A DNA stretch of 50,119 nt from a virus. Position numbers and translations under genes: made by a program. The notes beneath the pieces are model-generated. The model did no database searches, had not been told where the DNA came from, and saw only the letters and a program-made list of their open reading frames with translations. Numbering within the stretch: position 1 is the stretch's first letter; each line of letters starts with the position of its first letter. Of this stretch, positions 32,921 through 40,080 are shown piece after piece. The stretch is taken from positions 1 to 50,119 of IMG/VR virus record IMGVR_UViG_3300020202_000015, one strand, 5' to 3'.

Positions 32921-33810
32921 ACTCGCTTCAGTCCTCCGGCCATCGCCACAGTTCGCAGCAGCATCTTGAATGCTGCCTGTTCTGGCAGAGCTTCCAATCC
33001 GTGGCGCCAGGATTCTCTAAACTGGCGTCGGTCCGCATGGACGCGTGCGAGAGCTACCAGAGTCTCCGCCGAAAGCTTGTCGAGCTCGCGCTGGTGGACC
33101 GGCCTAGTTTCTGACGCTCTCAGCATGCGCTGAGCAATCAGCCAATGCGTGAGCATCCTGAGCATGTCACCGCTGATGTTCGAGCCGTGAACTCGCCGTT
33201 TCGCGCCCACCAGGTTCAAGAAGCCAACATCCCAACGCTTGCTCACCAAGTATGCGAAGTGCACATCCTCGCCAATCGTGACCTCGGTCGTGAAGCCGGG
33301 AACGCGGGTTAGGACCTCACGGCGGATCATCATCGAGCTCGGCAGGGCGAAGTTCTCGCGCAGCAGCAAGAGGGATGCGGCGGCCCCGTCCATACTGAAT
33401 GACGGTTCATGGCGCAGGCTCAGTGTTGGGCAGGTCTGCCAATGGCTTCTATCTTCACCCTCAGCGCTGAAGTTGACGAAGTTCGTGACGACCAGTCCGA
33501 CCTCAGGATGCTCGTCCAGGAACTGCGCCTGTAGCCGCAGTCGTTGCGGATGACTGATGTCATCGGCGTCTAGGAAGGCAATGTACGGTTGGGTGCAAAG
33601 CCGCAAGCCCACATTGCGAGTGCCGCCGGGAGTTCCTTGATTCGGCTGGCGGACGTAGCGCACCGGCCATTTGGAAACACGGTCTGCGGTGTCATCCGTT
33701 GAGCCGTCGTCTACAACGATAATCTCGCTCGCCTGATCGATGACGCTCGCCAAAGCTTCATCTATGAAGCGCCCGTGCTGGTATGCGGGTATGACCACGC
33801 TGGTGGACAT
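32917..33810 (-). CDS. Glycosyltransferase family 2
   Basis: A 297-residue GT-A fold enzyme: SVVIPAYQHGRFIDEALASV at the N-terminus, IIVVDDGSTDDT nucleotide-binding loop, and IAFLDADDISHP, the DxD metal site, then GEDVHFAYLV near the acceptor loop. No membrane spans follow. It probably transfers a sugar to a host surface polysaccharide or to a phage component. It is preceded by about 105 bp without a gene (33811-33916), where I see no clear promoter. Works plausibly with the methyltransferase at 29289 in lysogenic conversion. Confidence 0.85.
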   Translation of the reverse strand: MSTSVVIPAYQHGRFIDEALASVIDQASEIIVVDDGSTDDTADRVSKWPVRYVRQPNQGTPGGTRNVGLRLCTQPYIAFLDADDISHPQRLRLQAQFLDEHPEVGLVVTNFVNFSAEGEDRSHWQTCPTLSLRHEPSFSMDGAAASLLLLRENFALPSSMMIRREVLTRVPGFTTEVTIGEDVHFAYLVSKRWDVGFLNLVGAKRRVHGSNISGDMLRMLTHWLIAQRMLRASETRPVHQRELDKLSAETLVALARVHADRRQFRESWRHGLEALPEQAAFKMLLRTVAMAGGLKRV

Positions 33811-33916
33811 CGTCCATCCTCTTATTGTTCATTCCTTTCTTCGTCTGGCCGTATTTTACTCCGGCCCGCGCCTCACTGTGTGCGCGAGTTCACTTATCAT
33901 CTGGATGTTGACAGCT

Positions 33917-34054
33917 CTACGCATCCTGCCCACAGCGCTTGCAGATCCGGATCAGCTTATCGTCCAAGTCGTACGCCTCGACCGGATCGTGAAATCCCAG
34001 GGCGCAGCGAATGCGCCAGTAGATCCGTTCTAACTTGTACTCGATCCAGCTCAC
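33917..34054 (-). CDS. Zinc-ribbon mini-protein, 45 aa
   Basis: GTG 34054 overlaps the preceding stop (GTGA). WIEYKLERIYWRIRCALGFH is followed by LIRICKRCG, a possible Cys-x-x-Cys zinc knuckle. Last small gene of the leftward operon before the glycosyltransferase. Unknown function. Confidence 0.5.
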   Translation of the reverse strand: MSWIEYKLERIYWRIRCALGFHDPVEAYDLDDKLIRICKRCGQDA

Positions 34055-34317
34055 TTCCAGTGCTTCATCATGTCCATAGCACAGGTCGAGTCCTTCCATA
34101 ACGTGACGGCATAGACCTTCCTGTTCTTTTCCTTTCTCTGGTCGCAGCTTGTGCAGCGCAGGCGTGGTAACAGATCGCGCACGAGGAAGTCTGGGCCTAA
34201 TTGCTGCAACATCTCCTCCAAGTTGATCCGTCGAGTCAGCATGCATGGCTTGCAGCTCGCGCCGTAGTAGATCAGGTCAACGGCTTCGGCGAGCGTCAGG
34301 TCATCGGCTGACTTCAT
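34051..34317 (-). CDS. Cys-rich hypothetical protein, 88 aa
   Basis: Two Cys-x-x-Cys pairs (SCKPCML and LRCTSCDQ) about 30 residues apart, framing a helix (RRINLEEMLQQLGPDFLVRD). Similar to HNH-less zinc proteins of phage operons. Preceded by an inverted repeat rather than an overlap, so it may have its own control. Confidence 0.55.
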   Translation of the reverse strand: MKSADDLTLAEAVDLIYYGASCKPCMLTRRINLEEMLQQLGPDFLVRDLLPRLRCTSCDQRKEKNRKVYAVTLWKDSTCAMDMMKHWK

Positions 34318-34325
34318 ACTCGAGC

Positions 34326-34348
34326 GCGTATAGCGGAGGTTTATACGC
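34326..34348. promoter_or_regulatory. 7-bp inverted repeat between two leftward genes
   Basis: GCGTATA (34326-34332) and TATACGC (34342-34348) flank nine bases. It falls in one of the few gaps of the leftward operon and could be an operator or an RNA hairpin upstream of the 34317 start. Confidence 0.35.
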
Positions 34349-34598
34349 TAGGGCGTATGAGCGTCTGTCTTCTGAGGCAGCCGCTGCGAACACTTTGGGC
34401 AACGGTCACGGGTGCTTCCCCTTGTCAGTGGACCGGTCCACCCGAGTTTCCGAGCCTCCTGGCGCAGAGTGTCTTCTGCGTCCCATAGAGCGCCTGCGGA
34501 TTGATCTGCTCGCCGCCGAGCGTCGCTCCGCAGCTATCGCAAAGCAGGCCGATGCCAGTCGGAAAGCCTTCGATTCCGCCGACGGTCGCTGTTTTCAC
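34348..34598 (-). pseudogene. Frameshifted zinc-binding protein gene
   Basis: GTG 34598 (AGGAG upstream, GTGA overlap) reads TATVGGIEGFPTGIGLLCDS and a Cys pair, then after about residue 37 runs out of the family pattern and stops at 34425. In the next frame the expected continuation is intact (ALWDAEDTLRQEARKLGWTG, then RDRCPKCSQRL) and stops at 34348. One base missing near 34490 explains both halves. Together they make an 83-residue protein with paired Cys-x-x-Cys ends. A real mutation, an assembly error or programmed -1 shifting would all fit. Confidence 0.6.
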
Positions 34599-34780
34599 TT
34601 GCCCGCTCCTGTCTGGTCGTAGACTCGTTCCAGGAATGCGTTGATCGCGAACACGTCTCCCTCCACGCTGAACCAGGCTAGGCCAGCGGAGGCCGCGAAG
34701 AAACGCAGGCCCAGGTCGTCCGCTATCGAGCGTAGGTCGTCTGGGGATTCGCCAGTCAACCAGCCTCTGAGCTCAGCCAT
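34595..34780 (-). CDS. Hypothetical protein, 61 aa
   Basis: Start at ATG 34780, inside the last bases of the preceding gene. A compact alpha/beta sequence (PDDLRSIADDLGLRFFAASA, then WFSVEGDVFAINAFLERVYD). No cysteine or membrane segment. Unknown. Confidence 0.5.
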   Translation of the reverse strand: MAELRGWLTGESPDDLRSIADDLGLRFFAASAGLAWFSVEGDVFAINAFLERVYDQTGAGK

Positions 34781-35000
34781 CGCTCGCTCCTGTGTTGGAT
34801 ACTTCGTCCTTGAACAGAGGCAGGTCGAGAAACTCGGCGATTTTGGCCTCCATCTCGATCGCCGCTTCCCGTCGCGGGTCAAGATCCGGCAGCCGCCGCA
34901 ACAGTATGAAGTCGCGGCTGATCTGCTCCAGCAGGAAATGAGCGTCGAAGAGCATGCGCTCGGTAGGCGTCATGTCTGGTCTCTTCCCGTGCTCGATCAT
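34773..35000 (-). CDS. Hypothetical helical protein, 75 aa
   Basis: ATG 35000 lies in an ATGA overlap. The product is helical and charged (ERMLFDAHFLLEQISRDFIL, then RREAAIEMEAKIAEFLDLPL), with no known motif. Confidence 0.5.
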   Translation of the reverse strand: MIEHGKRPDMTPTERMLFDAHFLLEQISRDFILLRRLPDLDPRREAAIEMEAKIAEFLDLPLFKDEVSNTGASDG

Positions 35001-35179
35001 TCCGGCGCTCCTGTGTTGGCGGATGCTCGCTTGACGCGGTCGACGACATGTCGCATGTGGACAATGCCACACGTCCGAAGCTCTGCATCTATGCATTGAC
35101 GCACCAGAAGCACGTCGCCACGCGCAAGGGCAATGAGGAGTCCGTACGCACGCTCAATCAAGGGATCGCGTAGGTTCAT
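34997..35179 (-). CDS. Hypothetical protein, 60 aa
   Basis: ATG 35179 in an ATGA overlap. Leu- and Arg-rich helices (IERAYGLLIALARGDVLLVR; MRHVVDRVKRASA) with two cysteines. Unknown function. Confidence 0.5.
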   Translation of the reverse strand: MNLRDPLIERAYGLLIALARGDVLLVRQCIDAELRTCGIVHMRHVVDRVKRASANTGAPE

Positions 35180-35439
35180 GGGTTGCCTGTACTGCTGCCG
35201 CCCCCGTCGGACAAGTGACCGAGAAACGACGTTTGTATGCCGTTCTTCAGCGCCCAATCATTCATTCCGGCAAGACGGCCCATCTGTCGAGCTAGCAGAA
35301 TCATGGCTTCCTCCTTCGAGGGACTTGACTTGAGGTTGAGTTCCCGCTGCTCCTCGAAGAACGGAGGCCCGGCCACGGCGAGCCGATATGCGGCATCCCA
35401 TGCTTCCTGCGTTTCAGATGTCGGCATCTTTTTGTACAC
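35176..35439 (-). CDS. Hypothetical protein, 87 aa
   Basis: GTG 35439 is chosen over ATG 35427 because AGGAG lies six bases before it. Soluble helical product (EAWDAAYRLAVAGPPFFEEQ, then EAMILLARQMGRLAGMNDWA). Unknown. Confidence 0.55.
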   Translation of the reverse strand: MYKKMPTSETQEAWDAAYRLAVAGPPFFEEQRELNLKSSPSKEEAMILLARQMGRLAGMNDWALKNGIQTSFLGHLSDGGGSSTGNP

Positions 35440-35452
35440 AGCTCACTCCTGA

Positions 35453-35677
35453 TCAGTCTTTCACCCAGCCATTTGGAGGCCCATCGACCCAGCATTCCCG
35501 CGATCGACTCCAGTGCGACACGATGTCCATGTCGTCTGTTCGCGCTATGTGACACCACGCAGCTCCGCCATCGGCGCTGCACTGAGCCTCGTGCAGCGTG
35601 TCGAATACTCCAGAGCAGTCCATGGCCCCTCCATGAGTCTCGTGCTCCCAAGCCTCAAATAGGGCGTACTTCGTCAC
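35453..35677 (-). CDS. Hypothetical protein, 74 aa
   Basis: GTG 35677 has GGAG five bases upstream. Small alpha/beta domain (KYALFEAWEHETHGGAMDCS, then SRECWVDGPPNGWVKD) with four cysteines. It lies just beyond attP, so it would be at one prophage end after integration. Confidence 0.5.
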   Translation of the reverse strand: MTKYALFEAWEHETHGGAMDCSGVFDTLHEAQCSADGGAAWCHIARTDDMDIVSHWSRSRECWVDGPPNGWVKD

Positions 35678-35694
35678 TGCGTCTCCGAATGGCA

Positions 35695-35715
35695 GGCTGG
35701 CAAGTAATTGGAAAG
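35695..35715. repeat. attP arm repeat, left copy
   Basis: A 21-bp sequence (GGCTGG followed by CAAGTAATTGGAAAG) that recurs with one mismatch at 35884-35904. The copies flank the tRNA-like core and are likely arm-type binding sites for the integrase N-terminal domain. Confidence 0.7.
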
Positions 35716-35751
35716 AAGCATGGCACAAGTACCTGATCTGTATAATAGGCG

Positions 35752-36909
35752 TCAGTCGTCATTAGCCGACTTAAGCCACTGAATTCCTTGAAGTAGAAGA
35801 TCCTTGACATGGTAGGGGTCACAGGTTCGATCCCTGTCGCGCCCACCAACAACTTCAAGCACTTGCGTTTCACGTGGAACCGAGGCTGGAAAGTAATTGG
35901 AAAGCCAGCTCGGGTTGATTTCCCTCAGCAGACGCTCCACAGCCTCGGCAGCCGCACGCATGTACTCGGGCCTGTAGTGGGCGTAGCGCTCGGTCTCGCC
36001 GCCTATCGCGTGTCCCAACATGCCTTTGATGTCCCACTCGTGGACGCCTTCCTTTCGTAGCCAGATCGACACCGCTTTGCGAATGCCGTAGGCCGTACCT
36101 GCAACGCCTGCGCGCTTGGCGATTCGCATGAACGTCATCTTGTGGCCGCTGAGCTGCCGGCCGTTCCACTGGATCACAGGGCCAATTGAGCGGCGTTCGT
36201 TGAGATAGGCGAGGGCAGGCGCACACAGCGGGGCCTTTGCCCGGCGCTTCTTCGTGAGCTTGCGCCCTGGAACCGCGTAGTCGACGACGCCAGTCTCAGC
36301 GTTCACGCGATCCCAGGTCAGATCAAGTGTCGCACCCGGTCGCGGCCCCGTTGTGAGGGTGAGCAGGAAGAAACGACGCTCATGTTCATGTAGGCACGCC
36401 TCTGCGAGGCGCTTGAGCTCGTCGATCGTGAACGGACGAACGCCTTCGCCATCCTGTGCCTGAACCTTCAAAAGCGCCGGCACTGACGGGAGCTCGCCGC
36501 CGTCCACTGCCCATTGGATAGCGGCTCGAACGACACCCCAGTAGCGCCTGCGGGTGCTGTCCTTCGTCGCGAGCTTCAGAGCGAATTCCTTCTGCTTGCC
36601 GATCGGCCAGTCATAGACCCGAGTCGTCGGCTCGTGTTTGGCGACCAAGCCCATCACTCGACGCACCGTGTCGGCCGCGAACGTGTCCTTGGCGTAGTGC
36701 TCCCAGTAACGCAGCAGCACCCAAATGGCGGTCGCGTCATTGATCAGCTTCCGCTGCGGGAGCCGGAGGATGTGTTCCGCGAGCTTCTTTTCCGCGGCTG
36801 CGCGATCTCGAGTGCCAGTGCTACGTTTGCTGCACTGTCCGGCTGCGTCGTCGTATTCCCAGATGTACCAGATGCCATTTTCTTTTCGCTGCTTGAGGTA
36901 GCAGTGCAT
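35752..36909 (-). CDS. int: Integrase (tyrosine recombinase)
   Basis: A 385-residue phage integrase. N-terminal arm-binding domain (NGIWYIWEYDDAAGQCSKRS), core-binding helices (about 60-145), catalytic domain from 155: Arg190 (TTGPRPGATLDLTW), Y-x-x-R (Tyr274, Arg277) where most have H-x-x-R, MLGHAIGGE (His300) and the nucleophile region ERYAHYRPEY (Tyr309 or Tyr312). Residues 354-370 are encoded by the attP core, so the C-terminus changes when the phage integrates. It overlaps the excisionase gene by 166 bp. Drives integration into a tRNA-Val gene. Confidence 0.9.
   Translation of the reverse strand: MHCYLKQRKENGIWYIWEYDDAAGQCSKRSTGTRDRAAAEKKLAEHILRLPQRKLINDATAIWVLLRYWEHYAKDTFAADTVRRVMGLVAKHEPTTRVYDWPIGKQKEFALKLATKDSTRRRYWGVVRAAIQWAVDGGELPSVPALLKVQAQDGEGVRPFTIDELKRLAEACLHEHERRFFLLTLTTGPRPGATLDLTWDRVNAETGVVDYAVPGRKLTKKRRAKAPLCAPALAYLNERRSIGPVIQWNGRQLSGHKMTFMRIAKRAGVAGTAYGIRKAVSIWLRKEGVHEWDIKGMLGHAIGGETERYAHYRPEYMRAAAEAVERLLREINPSWLSNYFPASVPRETQVLEVVGGRDRDRTCDPYHVKDLLLQGIQWLKSANDD
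35802..35848 (+). other. attP: attP core: 3' part of tRNA-Val(GAC)
   Basis: The plus strand reads from the anticodon loop (TTGACAT, anticodon GAC) through a perfect T arm (ACAGG-TTCGATC-CCTGT) to CGCGCCC-A-CCA. The 5' half of the tRNA is missing and the upstream side of the anticodon stem does not pair, so identity to the host starts about at the anticodon. This is how phages that integrate into tRNA genes restore the 3' end. Confidence 0.88.
35884..35904. repeat. attP arm repeat, right copy
   Basis: Second copy (GGCTGG followed by AAAGTAATTGGAAAG), 20 of 21 bases identical to 35695-35715 and 189 bp away in the same orientation. It lies within the integrase coding sequence. Confidence 0.7.
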
Positions 36910-37088
36910 TCCCGTCTCCGCAGGTACTCGAGCACGTGGTTATCGGTGAACCGGATATTGCTGGCCACGAGGGTATAGCTCAAGCGGTTTCGACGTCGCT
37001 CACGAGCAACCGTTTCCGTGCTGACGCCGAGATACTTGGCGAGCTCGTCTTCGGTCCACAACCGCGGCAATGACTCAACAGTGCCCAT
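36744..37088 (-). CDS. xis: Excisionase-like HTH protein
   Basis: Residues 1-60 are a winged-helix/MerR-type DNA-binding domain: LWTEDELAKYLGVSTETVAR, then ERRRNRLSYTLVASNIRFTD and HVLEYLRRRE, the pattern of excisionases. The frame then continues 166 bp into the integrase gene as a Ser/Arg-rich tail that looks like read-through of another frame. ATG 37088 starts the conserved part. It would bend att DNA and favour excision. Confidence 0.75.
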   Translation of the reverse strand: MGTVESLPRLWTEDELAKYLGVSTETVARERRRNRLSYTLVASNIRFTDNHVLEYLRRRECTATSSSEKKMASGTSGNTTTQPDSAANVALALEIAQPRKRSSRNTSSGSRSGS

Positions 37089-37092
37089 GAGA

Positions 37093-37659
37093 TCAGGTCT
37101 CGCTCTCCGGTGCTCGCTTAAACATCCACGAAGCCGTTTCGAACGTCGGGACGAGCTCCTCATTGGAGTACGGTTCGAGCACGACCGACGTTTCGCTCAC
37201 CTCCGGCCCTTCGAGGAACATAACGATCGCATCGCGACTGAACCGGATGCTGTGGATCTGTCGATGGGTCATCGAGTAGGTGTCGCCCTCGGAATACTTA
37301 GTGGCGCTTTCGACCCAAGGCTCAGCGATTCCGCCGCGTGCGATGTCGTATCCGCCGAGTCCGCCATCCTTCGGGCGAATCGTTCCGGTCATGTAAAGGT
37401 TGGAGTTGGGGTAGCCGTAGTACGTGGCACGGGTGAACAGGATGTTTTCCACCGAGCCTGCCAGCACCAAGCACGTAAAGTCGAACCGATGACTGTGCGG
37501 CGTAATCCATTCACGCGTATCACGATCCGACAGGAAGAGGCGCACCTTGCCGTGCCCATTGCCTCCAATCAGGCAGCTCGTAAGCCCTGGAGTTGCGTAG
37601 TGACGTACGCGACTGTGCAGCATCGGCTTCAGCGCTTTGAGCAGTGCTTCGGTGTTCAT
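37093..37659 (-). CDS. Cupin-fold protein
   Basis: A 188-residue protein with a cupin metal site: WITPHSHRFDFTCLVLAGSV (His-x-His and strand), and later TYSMTHRQIHSIRF supplying the third His, then IVMFLEGPEVSE. Such proteins bind Fe or Mn and can be dioxygenases or small-molecule binders. ATGA overlap with the 37856 gene. Its substrate and role in the operon are unknown. Confidence 0.7.
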   Translation of the reverse strand: MNTEALLKALKPMLHSRVRHYATPGLTSCLIGGNGHGKVRLFLSDRDTREWITPHSHRFDFTCLVLAGSVENILFTRATYYGYPNSNLYMTGTIRPKDGGLGGYDIARGGIAEPWVESATKYSEGDTYSMTHRQIHSIRFSRDAIVMFLEGPEVSETSVVLEPYSNEELVPTFETASWMFKRAPESET

Positions 37660-37856
37660 AGAGCAGCGTCCCCGTTCACAGGGCGTCTTCGGCACGCAGC
37701 CGTAGCCCGCTTGTCACGAAACGCTCGAAATTGAACTCGCCCGAGACGAATTCGGAAGTCCAGCTTGTGGACGAGGCCGCAGTCGCAGCAGCGCATCTTG
37801 TAGCCGCGTCGAATCGGCTGAACCCACTCGCCGGCTTCAGGAGTTTCGTATCGCAT
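37656..37856 (-). CDS. Conserved zinc-knuckle phage protein, 66 aa
   Basis: Opens with EAGEWVQPIRRGYKMRCCDC, then GLVHKLDFRIRLGRVQFR, a short module often found in small phage early proteins: one Cys-Cys-x-x-Cys-type knuckle followed by strands, and an Arg-rich end. Overlaps the cupin start (ATGA). Unknown function. Confidence 0.65.
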   Translation of the reverse strand: MRYETPEAGEWVQPIRRGYKMRCCDCGLVHKLDFRIRLGRVQFRAFRDKRATAACRRRPVNGDAAL

Positions 37857-37986
37857 GCAAGCGCACTCTTCGAGCCTTCACAGCCGCGTAAATATCGCGG
37901 GCCAGCAGTTCGTCAGCCTCGGATCGCCAGCGAGCCTCGCGCTCGCTACAGCACAGATAGAACATCAAGTCGCGCATAGTGGGCAT
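37837..37986 (-). CDS. Hypothetical protein, 49 aa
   Basis: Starts at ATG 37986 (or 37977) within the end of the upstream gene. LMFYLCCSEREARWRSEADE and LLARDIYAAVKARRVRLHAI form two charged helices. No recognised family. Confidence 0.45.
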   Translation of the reverse strand: MPTMRDLMFYLCCSEREARWRSEADELLARDIYAAVKARRVRLHAIRNS

Positions 37987-38351
37987 GGATACGCATCTGC
38001 TCCCGCAGGACCGTGCACTGTGCGCTTGCCGTGACAGACAGTGCACGGAGCAACTTCCTTTCCCGGAGTGTTCTTCGGCGGAAGCCCGTGCGCGAGCCGC
38101 ACGCTATCCGGCCATGCGTCGACCTCTCGACGCGCGCGCTCGATACTCTCTGCGAGCTCGCCGATCGGCTTGATGCCGCCGGACGTTTCCTGAGCGGGCA
38201 TCTCGATCAGACTTGCCGGCACAATCGAAACAGTTTCGTATTTCGGCTCGACCAGCATGTAGGCACGCTCACCGCCATTGCACAGCACGGCACCAACCTT
38301 GTGGCGCAATCCCAGGTAGGTGACGTACGCGCCCGGAGGAATGATGTTCAT
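37965..38351 (-). CDS. Hypothetical protein with DnaJ-type Cys motif
   Basis: A 128-residue protein: an N-terminal SH3-like barrel (PPGAYVTYLGLRHKVGAVLC), then helices, then a zinc motif CTVCHGKRTVHGP...CPLC like one unit of a DnaJ zinc finger. ATGA overlaps at its start. Function unknown. Confidence 0.6.
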   Translation of the reverse strand: MNIIPPGAYVTYLGLRHKVGAVLCNGGERAYMLVEPKYETVSIVPASLIEMPAQETSGGIKPIGELAESIERARREVDAWPDSVRLAHGLPPKNTPGKEVAPCTVCHGKRTVHGPAGADAYPCPLCAT

Positions 38352-38959
38352 GTGCTACCTCCGGACTTCGTTACGGCTGTGCACTCGGGGCAGCATGCGT
38401 GGTATCCGTGCTCGCACGGCTCATGACCTGCCTTGCACGATCCGCAATCTGGATGCCAGAAGAGACGCGATCTCGGCGGTAGAGATGTGCCCACTTGTTC
38501 GGAAGTGGGCTGGTTTTTACCCGCTGCCGAGAGTCTGCGCAGCAGCTCGGAAACTTGACCCAAGTACGTCACGCTCCCGCGATCGCCGCGCGCATGGCAG
38601 GCAAGCTCGACAGTGCGCAGGTACAAGAGCGCGTTCTCGATCTCGCGACTAGTTGCCGGTTCGTCCGCTGTGCCTTCCAGTGCAGTGCGTGCCATCTTTG
38701 CGATCTCCGCCGGCGAAAGTGCGCACGCGGGGTATTCACATTCCTCCGCGATATCCCGCAGCGCCTCGACAGCTCGCCGATGGTTGACGGAGGCGGCATC
38801 GACGATACGAAGAAGCCGCGCGAAGTAGTCCGCGTCCTCGAGCCACTCTTCACGGTCAGCGCCAGTTTTCTGCTCGGCAATAGCCTGGCAGTTCTCCAGC
38901 CGCTCCAGCACCCATTCGAGCAATGGGAGCCGCTCCTTCGATGGACGTTGTTCGCTCAT
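38348..38959 (-). CDS. Hypothetical protein with C-terminal Cys/His cluster
   Basis: A 203-residue protein. Central helices (EEWLEDADYFARLLRIVDAA, then AEIAKMARTALEGTA); the last 35 residues are Cys/His-rich (WHPDCGSCKAGHEPCEHGYH, then CCPECTA), probably binding zinc. ATG 38959 with GGAG nine bases upstream. Unknown. Confidence 0.55.
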   Translation of the reverse strand: MSEQRPSKERLPLLEWVLERLENCQAIAEQKTGADREEWLEDADYFARLLRIVDAASVNHRRAVEALRDIAEECEYPACALSPAEIAKMARTALEGTADEPATSREIENALLYLRTVELACHARGDRGSVTYLGQVSELLRRLSAAGKNQPTSEQVGTSLPPRSRLFWHPDCGSCKAGHEPCEHGYHACCPECTAVTKSGGST

Positions 38960-39168
38960 TTCACGAGACTCCATCCGGTGGCGTGTTTGTGCATCCGCCG
39001 TACTGACACCCAGCTTTTCGTTGGGCCATCCAACCGCACTTTCCCGTTGAGCGCATCCACCGCTATCACACGGCGCGTGCGACCAAGCATCCGGACATCG
39101 AGATCGCGCCACAGTTGGCCGACCTCTACCCGAATGCCTTCCTTTGTGACTAGCGTCTCTGCGGTCAT
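38956..39168 (-). CDS. Hypothetical beta-barrel-like protein, 70 aa
   Basis: ATG 39168 by ATGA overlap. GIRVEVGQLWRDLDVRMLGR, then RRVIAVDALNGKVRLDGPTK: short strands resembling an SH3/KOW barrel. Unknown function. Confidence 0.55.
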   Translation of the reverse strand: MTAETLVTKEGIRVEVGQLWRDLDVRMLGRTRRVIAVDALNGKVRLDGPTKSWVSVRRMHKHATGWSLVK

Positions 39169-39365
39169 GATCTCTTCTCCCAAAGCACCGTCACGAAGTG
39201 CGTGAGCAGCCCGAGACGGTCACGCCATCGGTCTTTCTCTTCCGCGTCTGCCATCTCGATCGGCTTGCCGTACTCGGCGACCATGTAGTCACGCGCGGCA
39301 TCGACCAATTGAGCTCGCGTCCACGACTGCATTACTTCACTCATGAGAAGCTCTGTGACGCTCAC
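39165..39365 (-). CDS. Hypothetical protein, 66 aa
   Basis: Helical product (WTRAQLVDAARDYMVAEYGK, then DRWRDRLGLLTHFVTVLWEK). Both ends share four bases with neighbours. Unknown. Confidence 0.55.
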   Translation of the reverse strand: MSVTELLMSEVMQSWTRAQLVDAARDYMVAEYGKPIEMADAEEKDRWRDRLGLLTHFVTVLWEKRS

Positions 39366-39628
39366 CGACTCACGACGCGAAGCCGCGGCTTCGCTCGCAC
39401 CGGTCGCTTACGCTTTTTCGTCGTGTTGCGCTTGACCGCGCGCAGGATGCTCGGAATTTCAACGAAGTTGGAGCAGTGGAGCAGGCTGTTCAGCTTCTTG
39501 AGCTCGTCGCGGATCACGCAGAGCACAGCGAGCTGCAACGTCGCGTGGTCGGCGTGGCTGCCGTCGTCATTTATGTGGAGCTGTAGATCCCATTCACCAG
39601 GGACGCGGTAGTTCACTTTCTTGCTCAT
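39362..39628 (-). CDS. Hypothetical protein with basic tail, 88 aa
   Basis: A folded N-terminal part (VPGEWDLQLHINDDGSHADH; LAVLCVIRDELKKLNSLLHC) followed by a strongly basic tail (RNTTKKRKRPVRAKPRLRV) that could bind nucleic acid. Overlaps neighbours by ATGA. Unknown. Confidence 0.55.
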   Translation of the reverse strand: MSKKVNYRVPGEWDLQLHINDDGSHADHATLQLAVLCVIRDELKKLNSLLHCSNFVEIPSILRAVKRNTTKKRKRPVRAKPRLRVVSR

Positions 39629-39777
39629 GATTCACTCCCGGACGTTTGAACAGATAGGCAGTACATGGCGAGCTCAGGACGGTCAGGCCATCGATGTGTG
39701 ATCAAGCCGCGGCGGAGCAGGTCCTGCACTTCGGTCGCAGACAGCGTCGGACTCTGACCATTGCTGTACGTCACCAT
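39625..39777 (-). CDS. Hypothetical protein, 50 aa
   Basis: Likely start ATG 39777. TYSNGQSPTLSATEVQDLLR shows strand-turn-helix character like a small regulator. The frame is open to 39825, but that part is Arg-rich and not protein-like. Confidence 0.45.
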   Translation of the reverse strand: MVTYSNGQSPTLSATEVQDLLRRGLITHRWPDRPELAMYCLSVQTSGSES

Positions 39778-39799
39778 GAATTGCCCAGAGCCTCGGCGG

Positions 39800-39886
39800 C
39801 TATCCCCCCGGATGCGCCGTCTCATAGATATGGCGCTTCGGATTCTCCCGGAGCATTTCGATGGCGCGTTGCTGTGTGTGATTCAC
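39800..39886 (-). CDS. Possible micro-gene, 28 aa
   Basis: GTG 39886 sits in a GTGA overlap with the preceding stop, the standard junction here. It reads NHTQQRAIEMLRENPKRHIY and ends at 39800. Only the junction and reasonable composition support it. Confidence 0.35.
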   Translation of the reverse strand: MNHTQQRAIEMLRENPKRHIYETAHPGG

Positions 39887-40080
39887 CGCTGCACCTCGTC
39901 TACCCGATCAGTGCGCTGCTCATTGCCCGGCTCGCAGGCAACAGGCTCCTTCGGCGTGTCTGGAGCTGGAGGCACAAACGCATGGCCCCATGGTTCGCCT
40001 TTCCGAGGGCCGTCGATGACGGGCAAATGGATGCCCGCGTTTTCAGGCCAGCCGCATACCTTGCATCGCTCCCAGATCAT
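39883..40080 (-). CDS. Hypothetical zinc-knuckle protein, 65 aa
   Basis: Opens MIWERCKVCGWPENAGIHLP, a Cys-x-x-Cys knuckle, then a Pro-rich segment. AAGGAG seven bases before ATG 40080, TAATG junction. Unknown. Confidence 0.55.
   Translation of the reverse strand: MIWERCKVCGWPENAGIHLPVIDGPRKGEPWGHAFVPPAPDTPKEPVACEPGNEQRTDRVDEVQR

Noticed and set aside
35802-35848. A tRNA-Val gene
   Set aside because: Only the part from the anticodon to CCA is present; the acceptor 5' strand, D arm and one side of the anticodon stem are missing. It is an attachment core, not a tRNA gene.
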